Shown piece after piece: positions 26,201-37,491 of a stretch of 64,000 bases of DNA (the stretch's first letter is position 1; every line of letters begins with the position of its first letter). The translations under genes were made by a program, and so were the position numbers. The stretch covers positions 1 to 64,000 of the forward strand of contig VZTJ01005702.1 of the NCBI GenBank assembly GCA_013397795.1, in the 5' to 3' direction. This stretch comes from Orthonyx spaldingii. Taxonomy: Eukaryota > Chordata > Aves > Passeriformes > Orthonychidae. The notes under the pieces were generated by a model. It was not told where the DNA came from. It saw only the letters and a list, made by a program, of their open reading frames with translations, and searched no databases.

Positions 26201-29200
26201 CTGCAGAGATCTTTTGTTTATCCATGCTGCCTGTCAGACCCACTTCACTGCTTCAGCTGTGACCTGGTTTGGTTGTGCCTGAAAGTTATCCCTATATGCA
26301 TCCCTTGGATGAAAATCATCAGCAACAGTTTACCCACATTTTCAGACTGCCTCCAGTCAGTCCTTAGTCCTCCTGTATGACACCCCTCCCAAACACCTCC
26401 TACGTTCCTTGCTAGCAGCCTCCACAAAAGGTAGTGGCATAGTGCTTCCTCTCTGTTTCTGAACATTCATATGTCTGTCCACACACAGGCTGATGTTTAC
26501 ACTTCTAAAAATGCTGAAGCATTTATTGCAGTGCCATGGGGTGGAGGGAGAAGGATATGAAAAAGTAAAGCTTTAGGTTTTTCTTCCCCTGATCTTAAGC
26601 CTATTTGTTGCTTTGTACAGCGCTGGCTACACCCTAACAGACCCTGTTAGAACCCAACTAGCTGTCTCCTCACTGTAATCACCTAGCAGGTGATCTAGCT
26701 CACCTGGCCAGCTCCAGCTAAGGGCACATCCTCTTCCTGGCATTGCTGTGCTCTCAGTCAAGCCACTCACTGCACTAGTGCAGGCACCCAGCACAGCCCT
26801 GCAACTCACCTCGGCATTCAGTCTTGCGCCTGCCTGCAGGACTTCTATCCACTGTATGACACAAACCATTGTGCACCTGAACACAGACCCTTTCCATTTA
26901 GGGAGCCGACTAAAACACTGCCCAAACTGGTAAACAATCCACTTCCTCACTCCTTTTCTCTTAGCCTTGATGATGAGCTGCCATTGTAAGCAGAAATGAG
27001 GTGCTGCCATCACAGACAGGCAGCAGGAATCAACTCCTTCTGGACATCCCTCTATAGCGTTCTTAACAGATGGGAAAAACAGTTCTGTCCTCCCTGCCAG
27101 CCTTGCAATCCATGCAGCCATCCACTGCTGGTTGGAAGTACATCCCTGTCATGGACGTTTGCATACCTGCTGAGGCTTGGACACCAACAAGATGCTCAGA
27201 TATACAGGAGCAGTGGTGTGACTGGAAGGAACAGCACTGGGGTGCTTCATTCATCTATAAAGGAGCAGCAAACCCAATGAGTGAGACTCCTCTGGGAGAA
27301 GGAAGAGGCTTTACACTGGCTCCCTGTAGCTCATTAGTGGTGTAATCACTGTAAGAGGGAGTGGCAACTGGCTGAGTTTGTACATGACTAATGACTGGGA
27401 AATATGGGGCTGTGGCAACAAAGCTTCTCATTCCTTTGTAGCTTTGGAACAAGGCAATTTTCCATTTTAGGTTGACCTACAGACTAACCACAAACTTGAG
27501 AGACCTTTATTCACTTCAGCACACATATTCCTGTAGAATTATATTGTTTTAAATCACAACATGCCATTAAAAGCTCCTCAAAATGTAGGAGTTTTGAAGC
27601 ACTTTACTGCCTGTTACAATTAAATTACAAAACAATGGATTCAACTTTATGGTCAACAAAGAGTTTTACAGTGATTCCCCAGTCCAATTGCAGCAGCATG
27701 TTCAGAGCCCAGACATGTGTTTTAAATGGTATTCATACAAATGACCAAAAAGTGTTTGGTTTACCCTTTCACTCCCAGTGACAAAGGGTTCAGTGAAATA
27801 TTGATAGTTTAAGGAAACCCAGGGAGATAGTGACTTGCTGCATGTTTCTTATTTGTTGCTGAGTAGTTCTCCTCTTCTCTTGTCCACTGGCCTTTCAAAC
27901 TGCTATCTTTCCCACATTCTTACTGCAACAAACCCCTCTGCAAGTGCATGCAGTGTAAAGGGAGAAATTACCTTCTTTTTTTCTTTCTTTTAAATCTTCT
28001 GTCAGAGTGCTAAGGGATGAAGCAACTGTCCTTCTCCATGTCTTGTTTCAAGCTGAGCACTTAACAGGACAAGAGGAGTCAGTCACTACCCTGCTGCCAG
28101 GCACTGGGGCTCAAGGCCTGAGTGACAGATTACCTTTGAAATCTTTTTAAGTTTCCCTCCTGTGCATGACCGAAGGCCCATGACCTTTCTGTCCCTGTGA
28201 ATCAGATCACCTCATTCGTTGAGTGTCCCAGGACAAAAGATCTATTCTGTCCTTCTCCTTTTTCTCTGTCCCTTCAGGGCTAAAGCAAGAGGGAGGCAGA
28301 GAAACTCACCATCTCCTAATGGGTGAAAAGCAGCAGCTGCCTCAAAACTGTAAGAAAAAGATTGAACCCTCAGCTAGTACCAGTGGGTTTGATGGCATAA
28401 CCCTTGCAAGCAACTGCTCCAGCCCCACTCATACAGAGAAATCTTAGTCAGAGTTTCATAAGAAATTTAACAGTTGCTACTCCCTCTGGCCTCAGTGTGC
28501 CCTTTTCCCCTTTCCCTCCCCTAATTCATATTAATCCCACCACGACAGTGAAAATAAGACAGGATGTACTGCCATGCCAATAACAACAGTCACACTAGAT
28601 CAACAGTTTGAGTGTAAATTGAATTGTTATTCCCTTGGAGGAGGATAGCAGAAGGACCAGCCGTGCTTTCTCCATGCTGACTTTGACTGACATGTTATCT
28701 CCTTCTCTGAGGGACTGTAAGAATTATGCGACAAACATTATTTGTTTCCTTACAGGTTTCTCTGCAAGTGTTGGCTGGTATTTTCTGAGATGGCTGATGA
28801 GCAGAGAAGTAAGATTGATTCCCAGCAGGTGCAATGGGCTATGTTCAGATGATCATTTGTCCACCTCAGACTTCAGCAACAAAGAATTGTTGGGTCTCGA
28901 AATGACATCATCTACAGTGTGAAGACTTGCTGCAGACAGGACATATTGGAAACTGTCCCTTCTGCTCAACTCCTGCCAACAAAGGCTGAAATAAATGCTG
29001 CCTGAAATATGCCCAGCTATGCTGTAGCTGCTGATGACCACATAGACCTCCCTCTTCCTTTCCTCCACCATCTCAGGCCATTTCACTGGCAGTCGCAATT
29101 GTAACTCATGCCCATGCCTCAGGGAGTCATCAATGCCAAAAATGTCTGAAGAAAGTGGTTCTTCCTTTGCACACTATTTCCTGCCTCTCTGTCACAAAGT

Positions 29201-32200
29201 GCTAGGTTTGTCTCCTCAGGGATAAAAGTACATAGTGCCAAAGCCCAGCAGTGTTAAAGATCAGTGATCCCATCTTCAGCACAGTTTCCTGGAAAAGTTA
29301 GGTTTATTGACTTCAGAATATCCTGGATACATGGGTCCTTCACAAGGCTTACCCGGCAGGACTTGGCAGGCAAAACACTTTCTGTTTCAAGTGCTACAGA
29401 GCTCAGGGGGTGACCTGGGCTCCCCTCCAGACCCTTGGGCCAGAGCATGAGGTTGTGGCCCTCCAGTCCACTGCAGCCTCCAAGAACACCTGTTGTTTCT
29501 CCATCTTCATTTGCTGCACAGAAACAGGGCCCTTTCCTTCCCTCCTCCCTCTATAAGAGCTGCTGCTGTCACCAGCCACCCCTCCTGAGCAGTGCCAGCC
29601 ACCTGCTGGGACCAGCATCATTTCAGAAGGCACCAGCTGGCATGAGCCAGGAATTGATTTACCTTGATAATTTACCCCCTTAGCTTCCCTCTCCAAGAAA
29701 AATTTGAGAAGCCACTGCATTCCCATCCTGCTGCTAATGCACGTGGCCGCGTCTTTTAGTTTCACAGGGAGATGTGCAAGACCTGCTCAATTAAACTGGA
29801 ACTGATTGCACTGGGCCAAGGTCCTCTGCACAGATCCACCACCTTGACACAGCTGTCTCAAAATGATATCTCGAAACCTGTATGTCAGCCCAGGTCTGGT
29901 TTGCTCCACTCTAGCACATTGCAGGTCTGTGTGTGCAGCACCAGTGACAACTTTCTCGAATCTGGATTGCCCTCAGAGAAAAGCCTGACCTAAAGCATGG
30001 AGCACAGCAACCCTTGGCCGTGCCACTGCAGAAGTAGGGGCCTATTCTCAGAGCCCGTTAGACACCAAAAGATTTTAAGAGGGAATCTTTAGCAATACTG
30101 TGTTGCCCATCACTAGAACAAGGTAACTGGCTTTGCCATGTGTTGCTCCTGTGATGATTTCTTAATACAATGTGCTCTTCTCCTCAAATCCGAAGGAGGA
30201 AAGTCCTGAACATTCTCCCAGAACCTCACTGTACCCCAGCACTGAGACTCGGGAGTCCTGCAGCAGCACCTGATGCATCAGGCACCCCAAGTACTACTTA
30301 CAAAGAAGTGTGTACTTTTTATCAGTCCACACTCCCCTTTTTCCTTTGCTTCCTTCTGCTGATGCTACTGTGAACACCTTTGCATAAGACATCTAAGACA
30401 TCTCTCATCTAAGATGAGAGAATGGCTGGTGAGCAACATGAGCAGCGAAGTCAGGTATCACAATGCCATTCATTTCACAACTCCCCACAAATTAGTCCAT
30501 CGAGCCACATGATTTATCTTCTGAAGGGTGCTCAGAACTTACTGCAATAGCCTGTAGTTTGGCTGCCAGACCTCCTGTGTGATATGATATCTTTTCTCAG
30601 AGAAGGCTTTATATGCCTGCTTTTACCCTCTGAATCCCCTGTCACACTGCAAATCCACACTGGGCCTGTGCTTGCCATAGGCCTGGAAGAATTCCTTCAG
30701 TACACTGACTTTTTCCCCCCCTCCTCTCCCTTTCTTCCTGAACATACATCCTGAGACTGTTTTGTAACTCATCCTTTTAACTTTGCCTCCCTGGTCACTT
30801 TCACTGTTGATTCAACAAGACGTGCCAGAAATCTTTGGTTGAAAGAAACCTTTCTGCACACATGGACAAAATGAATCACTTACAAGTAGATGGATAAGAA
30901 AAGAAGTCTTTGGTGAGCTAATTAAACAGAGCCTAAATTGAGTCATGGTTTGTTAGAGACTCAGTTGGGCAAAAAGAGATTAAATTAAATCTGGGATTTA
31001 AATTGTCTTTGCTGGATATATAACTCATTAATAAGATATCAAGCCCCTTTTAGTAGCTGATCTCAGAGCAACTGAGTCAGGACATGCATGCCACAAGCTT
31101 CCTTTTGAGATGAAGAAATCAAGCCTCGTGGGATATGATTTATCCAGAAAATGTTGCAAAACTGGGAAGAGGTTCCAAGTGGCACAGGTCACAGCCCAGC
31201 AGCCTCCATCCGAGGTGGACCTGGCCAGCAAGAGTGCCTCTAGGAGTCACAATGACACTGATGGTGGGATCTGCTGCCCTGGTACAGGGGAGAGACACTC
31301 CCAGCCTGTCATTCCTTGCAGTCTGTTACTCCATGGTTTTCCCAATATGCACCTTCAGGAGCAGAGGTGGGGAGTGCTTGCCCAAGCACCCTTCATCCCT
31401 CCTCCTTTTCCTGGCCCTGAAGGGTCTCCCCAGCAGAAAAGAGAAAGAAAATGAAGATGAATGAGGTATTTGCCTGAGAACATTGAACCTTTCACTCCCA
31501 TTTATTGCTGCAAGACAAATACTGATTTCCTTTTCCCATAGCTGTACCCACCGCTGCTGGAAAATCACAGTGGCTCTGTTAGACACACAAAGTGTCACCA
31601 TAAATGGACTCTGAGTATGAACTTATGGACACAACCTATGTGCTTTCACCTATGGCAATGCTGAAGGGGGGGAAAAAAGGGACAACAACAGAAAAGGAAT
31701 CTCTATATTTTTATTTTTAAGGTCTAACTCCTTGCAATCCCCCAGTAGATGTACCTTGGAGGCAGCAGAATAACTTCCCACCATGTCCATGTCCCATGAA
31801 TTTTTCCAGAGCCAGGCTGCAGCTCCCAGGCACCATTTGTCCTCCTGCCCACCCAGCCCTGCCTTCCACTGCCAACGTGGGCAGAGATACATCATTATTA
31901 GGGACCAAAGTTTGACAGCAGCTTCCTGCATGTCATTTGCAGCCCTCTGAGCAGCCTTGATTTCACTGATCACACACAAAAGCTAGTTCAGAACCTTTGC
32001 TCGAGGGCCAGTCAGGTTCTCTGAGTTCTCTCCTCCTGAGCATAGACCTTGGCTAAAACTGCTCAGGTTACATGTGGTGCTCAGGGAACAAAGTTGCTGC
32101 CCTGGAGAGCCTGAGGCCAGGAAGTGGATACAGCAGTCCCAGCTGGATGGGAGAAAGATGGTGAATTGAAAGGATGGGATAGGCATCTCTTTTCAGTGTT

Positions 32201-33619
32201 TGCTTAGGGCTTTGCCTCTTGTGTCCTGCTCTGTGTTTCAGAGGACACAACTCCAGTGCAAGCACCCAGTTGAAGACCACAGTGGGAGGCTCATGAGACA
32301 GGGAGGAACCAGAGCCCTCAGCTGTGCTGACACATATTGCAGTACACCTTGATTATTTCTGAGCCAATCCCTCTAAGCACACTTTGCATTTTTCATCACT
32401 GCATGGGTGACCATTGCTGTCAGAATGGCCCTGAAATACACACTCCTAGTGTGCAGACTGTATTTTGGAGCCAGACCACAGCACAAACCCCAGCGCAATT
32501 ACAGATTACACAGAGGATCTCCTAGGAAAGCATCTTCAATGGCCTTTTGCAGCCTCATTAAAAAATTCACTGCATTTGCCAGTGCTTGCCACTAGTGATA
32601 ATAGCCTGCTGTTCTCTGACACTGATATTCAGGACAAGCTGATTGTTAGCTTTGGGCAAAAATATGTGTTTGGGTTTTTTTTCATTAGTAAGCACAATCA
32701 CTTCTGCTGACTCCTGCCAGATCTCAGATAGGCAGTCTGCCACCTGTTGTTTTTTATTACCTGCAAACTTAAATATTCAATACTGGAAATACAGAGAAGA
32801 GATAATCTACATTGATCCAGGTCATAGAGTACACTTGGAGTTTACACCATTGAAGTTGCTGGCCTGAAACTGAGCACCAGGAGCTTCAGATGCAAGGACT
32901 TAACTCTTTGTTTTAATCTGACATTACCCTACAGACGGAGCATTATCTCTGCAGGGTATTTGACTTTGCATGGGCACTTGGCTTTGAACAGCCACCTTTC
33001 ATATCAGCTCACCTTTCCCTAAAAGCTTGGTGCCAGCATTTGATCATACTCATTGTCTCTGTTTGCTTGTGACTCAAAACAAAATTAATCAGGAAAGGAA
33101 AACCAGCCAGCAAAGCAATGACCCTTGCATTGGCAATCCTATTTTACTGCTGCAATCCCGCACCAGGACAGACGCCACTAATTAGAGGATGGGTGTTTTC
33201 CTTACCTCGCTGACGATAGATGCGTGGGGCTGTTCATACATCCAGTTTTTGTGGCAAGGGCTGAGTGGCAGGTTGCCCATGCTGTGGTTGCCATAGCGGG
33301 CCAGTGGGCTGGTGCAGCTGGTAGAGGTGTCCCAAGTGACATCCAGTCTCTTGCACTCCCCACTGATGGACTCGTTCCCCAGGTGCAGGGGCAGTACCGT
33401 GAAGTTTCGTTCCTCTTCCAGTGTCCAACCACATCGTTCACTTAATGCAGCTGCCCCAGGGATCCTGCACCAGAAGTTATCTGGTGCCCGCCCAAGGAAA
33501 ACCACGCTGGCAAACAGGGAAGAAAAAGTTATGCCTGTCTGGCTAAGGAGGAAAAAGACCCTCTTTTGAAATCTTCCGAATTCCCCAGCCTCCTTCAAAA
33601 CCTCATCAAAAGATGGCAT
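8156..33619 (-). CDS. SLC22A3: Organic cation transporter 3, complete (11 exons)
   Basis: Spliced CDS is complement of join(8156-8216, 8967-9066, 10229-10341, 10586-10694, 13059-13273, 13411-13508, 18164-18281, 19302-19467, 21870-22024, 24018-24121, 33206-33619): 1653 bases, 550 residues plus stop, close to the roughly 556 residues of mammalian OCT3. It is a plasma-membrane, 12-helix MFS transporter for monoamines and other organic cations (extraneuronal monoamine transporter). Helix 1 lies at about residues 21-43. A large extracellular loop follows, with Cys 51, 63, 89, 102, 122 and 143 and possible N-glycosylation at N72, N82 and N111. DRYGR and DRIGRR are the two MFS loop motifs. PESPRW lies in the central loop, the conserved Asp in SLCDLGG is at about residue 472 (helix 11), and PETKG follows helix 12. 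SLC22A3 rather than SLC22A1/2 is shown by MPSFDE, GEFGRFQ, GYAADRYGR, FGKGTW and a tail with KCGKK. One codon is missing in exon 4 relative to relatives. Confidence 0.96.
8967..9066 (-). CDS. SLC22A3: SLC22A3 exon 10
   Basis: 100 bases. It encodes ILAAVCGLLVLLLPETKG and LPETVEDVEQLP, i.e. helix 12 and the start of the cytoplasmic tail. The donor GTATGA at 8966 is of moderate quality. It is chosen because it leaves phase 2 and joins in frame to an exon 11 that matches the OCT3 tail. Confidence 0.88.
10229..10341 (-). CDS. SLC22A3: SLC22A3 exon 9
   Basis: 113 bases. It encodes NFGVSLCSSLCDLGG, with the substrate-site Asp of helix 11, and ends WLELPLIIF. The donor GTAAGA follows a single A, so the junction codon becomes AGT (Ser) where human OCT3 has Gly. 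Confidence 0.93.
10586..10694 (-). CDS. SLC22A3: SLC22A3 exon 8
   Basis: 109 bases. It encodes IPWLKTTVATLGRLSITIAF and VVYLVNSELYPTTLR (helix 10 region). The acceptor is acag, the donor is GTATGT, and the exon ends in phase 2. Confidence 0.94.
11096..11230 (-). mobile_element. CR1 LINE fragment
   Basis: It opens with the reverse complement of a CR1 3' end (cacagaatcatttaggttgg) and continues through accatgtccctaagtgccac and cctaaaaacctccaggga, all typical of avian CR1 tails. It is 5'-truncated and non-coding. Confidence 0.85.
12414..12450. repeat. A-rich low-complexity tract
   Basis: A run of A with interspersed C (aaacaaacaaa type) in SLC22A3 intron 7. Confidence 0.7.
13059..13273 (-). 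CDS. SLC22A3: SLC22A3 exon 7
   Basis: 215 bases. It encodes FTSALIYQGLVMRLGIIGG, then helix 8 and the second MFS motif DRIGRRLPF, then ASIACLITAFLPE. It is separated from exon 6 by a 137-base intron. The exon ends in phase 1. Confidence 0.96.
13411..13508 (-). CDS. SLC22A3: SLC22A3 exon 6
   Basis: 98 bases. It encodes ITISNEEVSNPSFLDLVRTP and then MRRNTLILMYAW, the end of the central loop and the start of helix 7. The acceptor is ttcttcag, the donor is GTGAGT, and the exon ends in phase 2. Confidence 0.95.
16640..17110 (-). mobile_element. CR1 LINE, about 470 bp
   Basis: Starts with catagaattattgaatggtt, the reverse complement of a CR1 3' terminus, then gatcatctagttccaact, ccagcctggccttgaacact, the stretch encoding the end of the reverse-transcriptase region, and ctctggactcactccaaca. 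It is the longest CR1 piece in the window, in the same orientation as the host gene. Confidence 0.92.
17119..17413 (+). mobile_element. CR1 LINE fragment in opposite orientation
   Basis: Reads as CR1 on the + strand: ctgcatctgggtcc, then gacttggggtgctggtggatga, then ctgggctgcatccaaagcagc and the gtgagaccccacctgg stretch. It lacks its own 3' end. A 12-base tandem duplication (GAGGTTTAACAA at 17121-17132 and 17133-17144) lies at its left edge. Confidence 0.88.
17418..17475 (-). mobile_element. Short CR1 3' end
   Basis: The stretch gatcatagaatggtttgag, then ttgaaagggaccttaatgat, is a second CR1 3' tail on the minus strand directly abutting the + strand CR1 piece. Confidence 0.85.
18164..18281 (-). 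CDS. SLC22A3: SLC22A3 exon 5
   Basis: 118 bases. It encodes VVPESPRWLLTRKKGEKAL and IAKHNGKFL, the start of the large central cytoplasmic loop. The acceptor is cttacag, the donor is GTACAG, and the exon ends in phase 0. Confidence 0.95.
19302..19467 (-). CDS. SLC22A3: SLC22A3 exon 4
   Basis: 166 bases, from TEIVG through FFTLGIIILPGIAYLIP to LFLLYYW (helices 5 and 6). The SLC22A2 counterpart in this window is 169 bases. The difference is one codon in the loop: GSDQR-IVG against GSDYRRAAG. The acceptor is tcag, the donor is GTAATG, and the exon ends in phase 2. No frame disruption. Confidence 0.93.
20203..20218. repeat. (TTTA)n simple repeat
   Basis: Four units of TTTA-type sequence in SLC22A3 intron 3. 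Confidence 0.7.
21870..22024 (-). CDS. SLC22A3: SLC22A3 exon 3
   Basis: 155 bases. It encodes the rest of DRYGR, then IYLLSCLGVG (helix 3) and FRFLQGMFGKGTW to CYVI (helix 4). The acceptor is aacag, the donor is GTGAGA, and the exon ends in phase 1. Confidence 0.95.
23468..23530 (-). mobile_element. CR1 3' end fragment
   Basis: The stretch cagaaccatagaatgggtaa, then ggttgagaggaac, is a diverged CR1 tail in SLC22A3 intron 2. Confidence 0.75.
24018..24121 (-). CDS. SLC22A3: SLC22A3 exon 2
   Basis: 104 bases. The acceptor reads cccacag before TATGAT. It encodes YDLVC, NAWMLDLSQAILNLGF and GYAADR, i.e. the end of extracellular loop 1 and helix 2. The donor is GTACAG and the exon ends in phase 2. 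Confidence 0.95.
24122..33205 (-). other. SLC22A3 intron 1
   Basis: A 9.1-kb intron with no recognised gene. It holds a palindrome at 30401-30421, assorted open frames of fewer than 170 codons with no family resemblance, and GC-rich patches near 26700-27250 and 29400-29650 that I cannot assign. Regulatory elements may be present but cannot be recognised by eye. Confidence 0.75.
33206..33619 (-). CDS. SLC22A3: SLC22A3 exon 1 (coding)
   Basis: ATG at 33619-33617 has A at -3 and begins MPSFDEVLKEAGEFGRFQ, the family N-terminus. It encodes residues 1-138: helix 1 and the large first extracellular loop. The donor GTAAGG starts at 33205 and the exon ends in phase 0. Confidence 0.96.
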
Positions 33620-33960
33620 TATGTGAGGTGGTCTGTCCACTCGCAGCAGCCCGAGAGATGGCAGAGTTTTCTTTCACACTTCACTTCGGCTGGCACTCCC
33701 TATAAGCGTGACGGTCTTGCCTCCCCTCGCTCCTCTCTTCTCATGTGCGCACACAGACACACAGACACGGACAGACAGACACGGTGGCATGAGCGGAGCC
33801 GGAGCGGGGCACAGCTGCGGGCGGACATGCAGGCGCACACCCAGCACACACCCGGGCACACACGAGGAGACTCGGGGCACCACAAGTGGCACCGGGCTTA
33901 CACACAGCCGGGGAGGAGTGAGAGCTAAAGTGAACAGATTGTAGGAGAGGAGGGGCGTGC
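33620..33960 (-). promoter_or_regulatory. CpG-rich 5' flank and likely promoter of SLC22A3
   Basis: The bases immediately upstream of the SLC22A3 start codon, especially 33700-33910, are rich in CG dinucleotides, in contrast to the CpG-poor surroundings. The same stretch contains CA/CAGA-rich tracts. I see no clear TATA box at a fixed distance. A CpG-island promoter is the simplest reading. The transcription start was not determined. Confidence 0.6.
33750..33862. repeat. CA/CAGA-rich simple sequence
   Basis: Degenerate runs of cacacagacacac and cagacagacac at about 33750-33786, and of cacaccc/cacacac at 33834-33862, lie inside the CpG-rich flank of SLC22A3. Such tracts can vary in length between individuals. 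Confidence 0.6.
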
Positions 33961-35307
33961 ATTTCCTATTCATCCCGAATGTTAAACAGCTTATGTAATA
34001 AACCCGGTTAACTCCTTCAGGACAGGCGAGCCTCAAAGGTCAGGTCCTGCAGCGGCTGTGATAAATTAATGGATGTGAGGATAAAGCTGAGAGTTAAATG
34101 GGAAAGAGCACAGAAGCTATTGCAAAAAGCCTCAGTGAGTGATGAAGACTCTCTCCAGGATGGCAGGGGCAGGAAGAAAGTTGTTTCAAAAGATCTATAG
34201 TCTTTCCTTCCACAAATAGAAATTTATACTCTGGCAAAGTTTAGTTACTTCTCCAAGGCACTGCTTCAGCATCTGCACACACTTAATTCGCAAGAGCTTT
34301 TTCCTTTTGTAGCATAAATAAAGTGAGGGTCACCAACTGCAACAGTCCAAAATGAAAGATTTTTTTTTTCTAAGAGTTTGATCTGCCTGTTCAAGAAGGC
34401 TTTTATATGACCTTGTTAAATTTAATTCCACAAAATGTCTCAAATATTTAAAAGAGAAATGACGGTGTTTCTTTCTCAAAAATGAATGGAAAACAAGTTA
34501 TGTCACTTTTCTACTCAGCTGTTTGAGGAGGGGGAGAAGGGAAGAGGGAGCCAGGACCAGGGTGCATTTTGTGCACGTGTGAGCACATCTTGTGCAGAAC
34601 ACCATGAATCAAATCAGAGATGCAATAGTGGGGGTTTCTGCACCTCAGGATCATGAGGTCCATGGCCACTCTATTCTCCTATGAGAAGGAGCAGAGGGAC
34701 AGGACCTATCAAAGATATCTCCTGCAATCACTTGTCTTTGGTGGCTTACAGTTTTGACTATGGGTGTCTCTGGTTTTTAAACAAAATACAATTTTAAAAA
34801 CAATTTGTGCAAATCAAGGATGGCTTTGATGCTATACAGGCTGTCTGTCATGAAAACTGATGCTGTAGTGTGAGCTCAGCAAAGATGCAGATTTCTAGGT
34901 GGGTGCTTGCATCAGAATATGCTTTTGAGGGAATTTGGTTTGATGTCTGTTTATACAATTTTGTAGTACTCAAGCTTAGAGGCCATGAATGTATGACCTT
35001 TGGGTCCAGATGGGGAATGCTCTGGTGGCTGGTTTCAAACAAGAGAAGTACTTTTATCCCAGCTGGGCTAACTGGGAAGTCAATCATGCTGAGATGTCAA
35101 AGGTGATATGTTTATTCCAACAGCTTCCAGTGACTGGGGAGGAGATTGTCTCTGCAGAGAACACCACAAAGACAAGAAATGGGGACAGAGCTTGATAATC
35201 AGGCTGTGTGCTGTTCTGATAAATCTGATCAAGGGTGTATTAAACACCCACTGCTCTTCAAGCTCTACCCCAACAAAAAATATTTGGGGCAGGCTTTGAA
35301 TCAAATC

Positions 35308-35395
35308 ATAGAAGGGTTTGGGTTGGAAGAGACCTTGGACTAGATCTAGTTCCAACCCTGCTGCCATGGGCAGGGACACCTTCCACTATTACACT
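35308..35395 (-). mobile_element. CR1 3' end fragment
   Basis: The stretch atcatagaagggtttgggtt, then ggaagagacc, ctagttccaaccctgctgcc and gcagggacacc, is a standard CR1 tail in the intergenic interval. Confidence 0.88.
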
Positions 35396-36199
35396 AGAGA
35401 ATATTAACACAACTCTGAATCATGAGGGTTAGTCACTTGTATGCCATGCACCAATGTAGCTGTGCCCAGCATTCTACCTCTTTCAGAAATACAGTGGTGT
35501 AATTACTGAGGCCACCTTTTTGCTAATCAGTGGAGCCAGACCAGCTCCAGTTGAAGGAGAATTCAGTCCACTCTTGCAAACTTGCTTCTGGAGTTACTTT
35601 TTTTCCTAAAAGAAAACATGGTCAAGTAGCCCATTGTCAACATTTCACACATCCCTGTCCATTATGCTCTGGTCATGCCCAGCACTTGTATCGCAGTGTG
35701 TCAGACCAGAAGCCAGAAAGCCTGAGAGAGACCAGCACTAACGTCAAGGCAGAGGACATCTGAGATTCTCCCTAACATTCCCTTCAGCTACACCGCTGGT
35801 TATACAGGCAAAGACTCATTCCATAAAATCATTTCCACTGCCTGGCATACGTGATGTCATAACAGCCTTGGTACTGCAAGACTCCAGTTTGTCAAAGAAA
35901 TCTAAAATATCCCAGTGACAGATGCATGAGAGTGTACATTAGTGCATTTATTCTACAGTGAGCAATTCCTAGATTCTGCATGGTTTTCCTGGAACTTCAT
36001 GTGCTGTGACGGCTGAGCACATCTAAGGACAGGAAGATGAAGGGTTTGTACACAAAGCTTGTAACTGTAACCTCATGAAAGCATGCCTTTCAATCTTTGA
36101 GAACAGATCTCTGGGTCATCATTTTAAACACTCTATCCTATACATACAGTAAAAAATTATGCTCTTTGATACTGGGAAAACCAAGAAAGATGTCGACTG

Positions 36200-36335
36200 A
36201 TGAGAAAGGCGGAAGCAGTAAAAATAGATGTGGAGAACAGAAAGAAGAAGGGGGAAGAGTGTAAAGGGAGCAAGCCAGGGAAAGAGCAGATGCAGAAGGG
36301 ATGATGAAAGGGGAGCAGAGAAGAAAGAGATATAC
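36200..36335. repeat. Purine-rich tract
   Basis: A long A/G-dominated stretch (gaagaagggggaagag type) on the + strand. It could adopt unusual structures, but no function is claimed. Confidence 0.5.
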
Positions 36336-37406
36336 AAGTACAACTAAATTACAATCACAAGCATCTTCACTTGGAGCTCTGTTTAGCAGCCTAAATGTCA
36401 CAGCTATTTTGGACACAGAATGAAAACTATGTAGTCTAGAGAGGAAGGCACATACACTCCCTGTACACCTGTGGCACTAGACTACCATTTATACATGTCT
36501 GGATGGCAGCATGAGACATTTTGATCAATACCTACTCTGACTGAATCCTGGAAAGTTAAAACTTTACTGCAACAACCTGCATAACTTCTGCCAGTGAATC
36601 AGAGAATAACTTTAAAACCTCAAAGTCCTTCTTGGAATACTGCAAGCAGTGAGGCAGTGACATCATCCAGTTTGCAGGCACTTGAAGGCACCATCCTACA
36701 TAACAGCACTGATAAAGTTATGCAGTTCCATGATAAAGTTATGCAGAAAACCATGACCTAGGTTTAAGATCTGTACAGACACATGCCTCTTGCTAAATAA
36801 AAGAGTGCCTGTGAACAAGCTTGGGCAGCAATCATCCACCCTGCTTTTTATCTCACTTGATGCTTCTTCATATTGTACCAATTATTTGTCCCCCAGACAA
36901 AACTGCTAAGACTAGGTAGCCCTAAGCAGCAGGGGTGCAAACCCTTCAGCTTCATGCCTAGAGTCAGGAGACTGCCTACACCAGCCTTTTCTTCCACTCT
37001 CCATGCCAGGAGAAGGGGTGGGGATCTCCGCAGCCCTGCATTTGGGGGACTACATAAGCCGTTGCTCACTGGTGACCCCACAGCAGAGACTGCAATAGGG
37101 AACCAGGCAGTAGCAGCTCAAAGTGCATTGCACAGATGTTAATGGCAAGGCTTGGCTCAGAGCAGAAGATGGCAGGAATTAGAAAGGATATCAGAGCTCA
37201 GTTTTGGAGATGAAATAAATAGTGGATTTTTAAACACCGGAGTGAGACCTCTTTCTGAGGCAATTAATGATACTGAGGCTCTTCTCTCCCACACATGGTA
37301 CAGTTACATTCCAGGTCAGGACACTAAATTACATGTAGCTTTTTCTCCAACAGTTCCTGTATTTTGGTTTTTGTTGCTGTTGGCTTTTTTCCCTTCAGTT
37401 TATTAA

Positions 37407-37491
37407 TCTTTCTTCTTCCTCCCACACCCACTTCCATCTTCTTCTTTTATCTCCCCCTTCCTCTTCTTTCAGATTTCCTCTTTTTCTTTCT
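37407..37491. repeat. Pyrimidine-rich tract
   Basis: Dense C/T sequence (tcttcttcctccc, ctcccccttcctcttc) on the + strand, low complexity. Confidence 0.55.

Noticed and set aside
26627..27121. 164-codon minus-strand open frame in SLC22A3 intron 1
   Set aside because: No family resemblance, and equally long frames lie antisense to it; treated as chance.
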